DNA of 47,849 nt from Actinomycetaceae bacterium. GTDB taxonomy: Bacteria; Actinomycetota; Actinomycetes; Actinomycetales; Actinomycetaceae. The notes beneath the pieces were generated by a model that was not told the origin of the DNA, ran no database searches, and worked only from the letters and a program-made list of their open reading frames with translations. This document shows positions 42,902-47,849 of the stretch, one piece after another. The translations under genes were made by a program, and so were the position numbers. How positions within the stretch are numbered: the first letter of the stretch is position 1; every line of letters begins with the position of its first letter. Where the stretch lies: assembly GCA_030532245.1 (NCBI GenBank), contig JAUNLN010000014.1:1-47849 (forward strand), given 5' to 3'.

Positions 42902-42907
42902 GGAGAT

Positions 42908-45900
42908 ATGTCTGGAAGTAAATCTCGGTTCTCGAAAGAGCAGTTGGCGGGTCGCGTTGCGGCTTTACCTGTAATTACGTTCCCCGAGGAGCTTCCAGTT
43001 TCGGCGCGCAGGGACGACATTGCGCGGGCGATCAAGGAAAACCAGGTTGTGATTGTTTCGGGCGAGACGGGTTCGGGCAAGACCACGCAGCTTCCGAAGA
43101 TTTGTTTGCAGCTTGGCCGCGGTATTGGGGCGATGATTGGTCACACGCAGCCTCGCCGTCTCGCGGCTCGCACGGTTGCCGATCGCATCGCGTATGAGCT
43201 TGGCACGAAGGTCGGCACGCACCCGGGTGACGTCGTTGGCTACCAGGTGCGTTTCACCGACGAGGTTGGCCCCACTACCCTCGTGAAGTTGATGACTGAC
43301 GGCATCCTGCTCGCCGAGATTCAAAACGACCCGTACCTATATAAATACGACACGATCATTATCGACGAGGCTCACGAGCGTTCCCTCAACATTGATTTCC
43401 TGATCGGGTACCTCACTCGCCTGCTGGCGAAGCGCCCGGATTTGAAGGTCATTATTACGTCGGCAACGATCGATTCGGCGCGGTTTGCCGACCATTTCGC
43501 GAAGGCGCTAGGCAAGGACGTGCCGGTTGTGGAAGTGTCGGGGCGTACCTACCCTGTGGAGATCCGGTATAGGCCGCTGGAGCCGTCGGATCCTCCCTCG
43601 TTTGTCGAGGAGGATGACTCCCCCGTTTCGGTGAAGGGCCTCGTGCTTGAGGAGCCGGATGCGCCTCTTGCAACGCTCGGCTACGGCATGGGTGAGGACA
43701 TCGACTACCTGACCGGCATTTGCGAGGCTGTGGATGAGCTGAGCGCGGAGGGGCCGGGCGATATTCTCGTGTTTTTGCCCGGCGAGCGCGATATTCGCGA
43801 CGCGACGCATGCGCTGAGTGATTTCCTGGGGCCGCGCTATATTGCGGCCGGTGAGGCGACACCGAAGAGCACTCCGAACGGCGTGGAGGTGCTACCCCTT
43901 TATTCGAGGCTGTCGGCACCTGAACAGCAGAGGGTGTTCCAGCCTCATCCAAGAAGGCGCGTGGTGCTGGCAACGAACGTGGCGGAAACGTCGCTCACCG
44001 TGCCGGGAATTCGCTACGTGGTGGATCCGGGTTTGGCGCGTATTTCGCGGTATTCGAATCGTACGAAGGTGCAGCGGCTGCCGATTGAGCCGGTGTCGCA
44101 GGCGTCGGCGAATCAGCGTTCGGGTAGGTCGGGGCGCGTGGCGGACGGCGTGGCGATTCGACTGTATTCGCAGGCGGATTTCATGGGGCGCCCGCTGTAT
44201 ACGGAGCCGGAGATTTTGCGTACGTCGCTCGCGTCGGTGATTTTGCAGATGGTTTCGCTCGGGTTGGGTAGTGTGGAGGATTTCCCGTTCCTGGATGCGC
44301 CGGCGCCGAAGGCTGTGCGTGACGGCGTGGGTCTGCTTGAAGAGATTGGCGCGGTGAAGCGTAGGAGCGCGCGCGATCCGCTGCAGCTTACGGGGATTGG
44401 GCGCAAGCTTGCGCGGCTGCCGATTGATCCGCGGCTTGGTCGAATGTTGATTGAGGCGGATCGCGAGGGCGTGGCGTCGGAGGTGCTGGTGATTGTGGCG
44501 GCGCTTTCGATGCAGGATGTGCGCGAGAGGCCGGAGCAGTTTAAGGAGGACGCGGATAGGGCCCACGCGCGGTTCCTTGATCCGGAGTCAGATTTCATCA
44601 CGTATCTGTCGCTGTGGCGGTATTTGCGCCTTCAGTCGCGGGAGTTGTCGGGCACGCAGTTTAGGCGCATGTGTAAGCGCGAGTTCCTGCATTTTTTGCG
44701 TTGGCGTGAGTGGCAGGATGTGGTTGGCCAGTTGCGAGATTTGGCGCGTCCGCTGAATTTGAAGGTGGATTCGTTGAAGGTGCCCTCGCGCGCGGAGGTG
44801 CGTCAGCAGGAGCGTGAGGGTGGCGCGGTGGATGCGGCTGCGCGGGCGGCAACGGCGTTTACGGAGCGCACGTCAAAGCGTGACGCGGACGAGATCCACA
44901 AGGCGTTGCTCGTGGGACTGCTGTCGAATTTGGGTTCGTGGGATGAGACGTCTGGCGATTATTTGGGGGCGCGGGGCACGCATTTTGTGGTGTGGCCGGG
45001 GTCTGGTTTGGCGCGCAAGCGTTACGAGTGGGTGATGGCCGCGGAGCTGGTGGAGACTTCTCGCTTGTTTGCGCGCACGGTTGCGAAGATTAAGCCGGAG
45101 TGGGTGGAGAGGCCCGCGGCGAGGCTGGTGAAGCGTTCGTATTCGGAGCCGTACTGGTCGTCGAAGATGGGTGCGGCGATGGTGCGCGAGAAGGTCATGC
45201 TCTACGGTTTAACGCTGGTTGCGGATCGCCCGCTCCTCCTTGGGAATCTTCCTGCGGGTACGCGGGTGGAGGCGCCGGCGAATGCGACTTCGATTGCGGC
45301 GCGTGCTGGCGTGTTTGCGACGAGTTTGGCGGGGTCTCCGGCTGAGGTTGCGCGGGAGATGTTTATTCAGCATGCGTTGATTGAGGGCGAGTGGCAGTCG
45401 AATCATCGTTTTTTGAAGCGTAATGGTGAGTTGCTTGCGCAGATTCATGAGTCGGAGAAGAAGCTGCGGCAGGGTGGCACGGTTTCGGATGAGGCGATTT
45501 ACGCGTTTTATGATGAGCGGATTCCGCGGGAGGTTGTGTCGGCGCGGCATTTTGATGCGTGGTGGCGTCGTGAACGTAACAAGCGCCTGTTGGAGATGTC
45601 GCGCGAGGACGTGCTGCCGGGCGTGGGTCGGGTGGATCAGGCGGGGTTTCCGTCGAGGTGGCGTCAGGGTGAGATTGAGTTGCCGCTTAGGTATGAGTTT
45701 GATCCGGGGTCGCCGCGTGATGGTTTGACGGTTCGCGTGCCTGTTGCGGTGTTGCCGCGTTTGCATGATGCGGGGTTTGAGTGGCTTGTGCCGGGCATGT
45801 TGGAGGAGCTTGTGACGGCGACGATTCGGGCTTTGCCGAAGCAGGTGCGTGCGCAGCTTGTGCCGGCTCCGGATGTTGCGAAGGAGCTTTCCGCTTGGAT

Positions 45901-47659
45901 TCGCACCAACATTTGGATGCTGGAGGAGCCGTCTTCCTCGACCGATTCAGCCCCCGCAGAGGAGGCTCCTTCCCAACCTGCGACTCCGGTTCAACAGCAG
46001 GATGAGGATGAGGTTGATCCTCGCTCGCTTGAAGCGTCTTTTGGAAGGCTCGCAGCTTGGGCAGCAAAGTCTGGTTCCGCGGATCAAAAATCAATTAAAC
46101 GAATGCGTCAGGCGGCGAAGGGCACGCAAACTAACGGCTCTCAGTCGACCGGAAACCCCGCATCCACTGGAGCCTCTAGCTCTGTAGCCGGCTCATCCCC
46201 GGCTTCTAGCGGGAACGAAACGGACAACTCCCACTCCTCCACTCCCCCAAGCGTTCAAGCCACATCTTCGGGCAACGTTTCTCGTCAGGCGGCAGGCGCC
46301 TCCTCGGCGGGTGCGGATGCCAAGAAGCGGCGGGTGCCGGGCACTAGGGCTGGCGAGTTCCTCCCCCACTTCTTTGATGCTTTCGCGCAGGCCGCAAATG
46401 CGGTGAAAACCGTAGACGTGCCGCGCGGGCTGTGGGATGAGTTGAACCTCCCGTCACACGTCACGCCGATGTTTGTGGCGGTTGATGCGCGCGGGCGCGA
46501 AGTGCAGAGTGCCGCGGATTTGACGTGGTTGCAGCGTCAGTTGAGCGGTGAGTCGCGTAAGGCTGTGCGTTCGGCGATGAGGGATGCGCTGGATCAGGCG
46601 GCGAAGGAGTCCGGGGCGAAGTCGAAGCCGGGCAAGAAGACCCGCGAAGCGTTTGCAGGCGTGGAGGCAAACCCGCGCACACCATCAAACGCACACACAA
46701 ACACCAAGAATGCCGCACAGAATGCAGCAAAACAGGGGTTGCAGGCTTCGGTTGCGGAGCAGAATGGATTGGCGGATTGGCCTGATCTGCCGGGCGGCGA
46801 GTTGCCGACCAGTGTGCAGGCGCGCTCCAGTGAGGGGCTGGCGTTGCGGGCGTTCCCGGCGTTGGCGCCGCAGGGGTCGCCGCTCGAGCCAAAGGCTGGT
46901 GTGCGCGTGTTTGAGGAGCGTACGCGCGCAGATGAGAATCATCGCGCGGGTCTTGCGCACCTAGTTCTGGCGCGTACGGCGTTGCCGACGGCTCGCGTGT
47001 CGACGCGTTGGACGGGTCGCGAGGCCCTCACTCTTGCTGGTGGCCCGTATGCAAACACTCAGTCGCTGGTTGCGGATGCGCAGTTTGCGGCGGTTTTGTC
47101 GCTGATTGACGAGTTTGAGGTTGCGCCTGTTGCCGTGCGTTCGAAGGATGTGTTTGAGCGGCTTGTGGCGTGGGTTCAGGATCGGATTGAGGATCGCGCG
47201 TATGAGATTTTGGGTTGGACGGTTGATGCTTTCGCGGAGTTCGCGCAACTGGATGGCGTGGTGCGCAGGGTGTCGTCGCCGTCGATGATTCGGGTGCTTG
47301 CGGATGTGCGTGAGCATTCGCAGGGGCTCGTGTTTGAGGGCTTTTTGCGCAGTATTCCGTTTGAGTGGTTGCGGCATGTGGCGCGGTTTGTGAAGGCGGA
47401 TCGGTTGCGTGTGGAGAAGACGTCGGTGTCGGCGGCGGTTTTGGCGCGTGATGAGGGTTTGTGGCGGTCGCTGAAGGATTTGGAGGAGGATTTGGCGTCG
47501 GCTCGCGTGCAGGTGCCGTCTCATGAGGTTGCTCGGGCGGCGGAGTTGGAGCACGCGTTGTGGCTTGTGGAGGAGTTGCGCGTGTCGTTTTTTGCGCAGG
47601 AGCTGGGCACGTCGCAGAAGGTGTCGTTGAAACGACTGTACGCAGTCCTGAATGGGTGA
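42908..47659 (+). CDS. hrpA: ATP-dependent RNA helicase HrpA (DEAH-box)
   Basis: This 1583-residue DEAH-box helicase is longer than the usual ~1300 residues. Walker A GETGSGKTT is at residues 52-60, DEAH at 153-156, and the SATIDS motif near 185. The second RecA domain has TNVAETSLTVPGIRYVVD and the QRSGRSGR motif near 405. The HA2/OB region follows, then the HrpA-specific C-terminal region. Residues ~1007-1138 are a Ser/Thr/Pro/Gln/Asn-rich insertion and ~1235-1297 a second low-complexity linker. Both differ in base composition from the flanks. It acts on RNA in the cytosol, in relatives on stalled ribosomes or mRNA. It appears leaderless. Confidence 0.95.
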   Translation: MSGSKSRFSKEQLAGRVAALPVITFPEELPVSARRDDIARAIKENQVVIVSGETGSGKTTQLPKICLQLGRGIGAMIGHTQPRRLAARTVADRIAYELGTKVGTHPGDVVGYQVRFTDEVGPTTLVKLMTDGILLAEIQNDPYLYKYDTIIIDEAHERSLNIDFLIGYLTRLLAKRPDLKVIITSATIDSARFADHFAKALGKDVPVVEVSGRTYPVEIRYRPLEPSDPPSFVEEDDSPVSVKGLVLEEPDAPLATLGYGMGEDIDYLTGICEAVDELSAEGPGDILVFLPGERDIRDATHALSDFLGPRYIAAGEATPKSTPNGVEVLPLYSRLSAPEQQRVFQPHPRRRVVLATNVAETSLTVPGIRYVVDPGLARISRYSNRTKVQRLPIEPVSQASANQRSGRSGRVADGVAIRLYSQADFMGRPLYTEPEILRTSLASVILQMVSLGLGSVEDFPFLDAPAPKAVRDGVGLLEEIGAVKRRSARDPLQLTGIGRKLARLPIDPRLGRMLIEADREGVASEVLVIVAALSMQDVRERPEQFKEDADRAHARFLDPESDFITYLSLWRYLRLQSRELSGTQFRRMCKREFLHFLRWREWQDVVGQLRDLARPLNLKVDSLKVPSRAEVRQQEREGGAVDAAARAATAFTERTSKRDADEIHKALLVGLLSNLGSWDETSGDYLGARGTHFVVWPGSGLARKRYEWVMAAELVETSRLFARTVAKIKPEWVERPAARLVKRSYSEPYWSSKMGAAMVREKVMLYGLTLVADRPLLLGNLPAGTRVEAPANATSIAARAGVFATSLAGSPAEVAREMFIQHALIEGEWQSNHRFLKRNGELLAQIHESEKKLRQGGTVSDEAIYAFYDERIPREVVSARHFDAWWRRERNKRLLEMSREDVLPGVGRVDQAGFPSRWRQGEIELPLRYEFDPGSPRDGLTVRVPVAVLPRLHDAGFEWLVPGMLEELVTATIRALPKQVRAQLVPAPDVAKELSAWIRTNIWMLEEPSSSTDSAPAEEAPSQPATPVQQQDEDEVDPRSLEASFGRLAAWAAKSGSADQKSIKRMRQAAKGTQTNGSQSTGNPASTGASSSVAGSSPASSGNETDNSHSSTPPSVQATSSGNVSRQAAGASSAGADAKKRRVPGTRAGEFLPHFFDAFAQAANAVKTVDVPRGLWDELNLPSHVTPMFVAVDARGREVQSAADLTWLQRQLSGESRKAVRSAMRDALDQAAKESGAKSKPGKKTREAFAGVEANPRTPSNAHTNTKNAAQNAAKQGLQASVAEQNGLADWPDLPGGELPTSVQARSSEGLALRAFPALAPQGSPLEPKAGVRVFEERTRADENHRAGLAHLVLARTALPTARVSTRWTGREALTLAGGPYANTQSLVADAQFAAVLSLIDEFEVAPVAVRSKDVFERLVAWVQDRIEDRAYEILGWTVDAFAEFAQLDGVVRRVSSPSMIRVLADVREHSQGLVFEGFLRSIPFEWLRHVARFVKADRLRVEKTSVSAAVLARDEGLWRSLKDLEEDLASARVQVPSHEVARAAELEHALWLVEELRVSFFAQELGTSQKVSLKRLYAVLNG

Positions 47660-47673
47660 CTAGCCTCGTAAGC

Positions 47674-47849
47674 TTACTGGTTATATTGTTCTTGCGACTT
47701 TCGATAAGCGTCTACGAAGTTCGGACAACTAGCCTCGAGAGACGAGAGCAATTGTTCGATAGTGACCGCAGGGTTTCGGCGCATCGCTTGCATGCTTTCG
47801 AGTGCCTTTGTAAACCTTTCAGGGTATAGGTCGAATAAGTCCAGTAGAA
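47674..47849 (-). CDS. C-terminal part of a small protein, possibly PIN-domain toxin
   Basis: This is the last 58 codons of a minus-strand gene that runs off the right edge, ending at TAA 47674. The residues LLDLFDLYPERFTKALESMQ followed by RRNPAVTIEQLLSSLEASCPNFV look like a genuine helical C-terminus. They recall the C-terminal extension of actinobacterial PIN-domain (VapC-like) nucleases, which carry a similar RYxNPPMTxxxLLxxL segment. The PIN domain itself is outside the window, so the family call is tentative. It is convergent with hrpA, 14 bases away. Confidence 0.5.
   Translation of the reverse strand, partial: LLDLFDLYPERFTKALESMQAMRRNPAVTIEQLLSSLEASCPNFVDAYRKSQEQYNQ

Overview
The window reads as chromosomal DNA of a high-GC Gram-positive bacterium (Actinobacteria), probably close to Actinomycetaceae such as Trueperella, Arcanobacterium or Actinomyces. 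The reasons are the gene set (serS with a HAD gene, pheA, a large HrpA, TrpB2, a moxR/DUF58 cluster, a DUF5926 protein, a two-domain Dpp-type ATPase), the many GTG/TTG starts, and genes that appear leaderless with a TAnnnT box 6-7 nt before the start codon. The genus is an inference.

Layout. 0.3-1.7 kb: a secreted lipase gene interrupted by an in-frame TGA. 1.8-4.4 kb: an AT-richer accessory patch beside the 3' end of tRNA-Ser(UGA). It holds three paralogous small acidic proteins, near-identical terminators, a 120-bp direct repeat and broken phage-like fragments. 4.6-7.1 kb: a quinone-reductase-like MDR protein and a YihS/mannose-isomerase-type epimerase, convergent on a shared terminator. 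7.5-10.9 kb: an alpha-glucoside-type ABC importer (binding protein and two permeases, no ATPase). 11.1-13.3 kb: serS and a HAD phosphatase. 13.5-14.5 kb: a diacylglycerol kinase family protein. 14.6-19.9 kb: a tightly coupled cluster (YGQ-rich membrane protein, DUF4129, DUF4350, MoxR, DUF58), followed by a divergent SpoIIM-like/RDD pair. 21.8-26.7 kb: pheA, a large membrane protein, a family 2 glycosyltransferase and a DUF5926 protein. 26.9-31.2 kb: pgm, an MFS transporter and an App1-type phosphatase. 31.2-32.7 kb: a stand-alone trpB2 behind a structured leader with a terminator and a small leader ORF. 32.9-35.1 kb: an SRAP protein, a rubrerythrin-VIT1 fusion and a YtxH-like protein. 35.3-37.1 kb: an alpha/beta hydrolase and a PfkB kinase. 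37.3-42.6 kb: a complete dipeptide/oligopeptide ABC importer. 42.9-47.7 kb: hrpA. The right edge cuts a minus-strand gene that may encode a PIN-domain protein.

Most genes are ordinary core functions: sugar and peptide uptake, aromatic amino-acid synthesis, glycogen/sugar-phosphate metabolism, translation and envelope. The unusual parts are the stop-interrupted lipase whose catalytic-His-like segment lies beyond the stop, the small-protein/repeat patch next to tRNA-Ser, the trpB2 leader, the recurring leaderless promoter geometry, and an apparent reversal of strand composition between roughly 4.6 and 19 kb. Nothing was computed with tools. Family names come from recognising motifs by eye.
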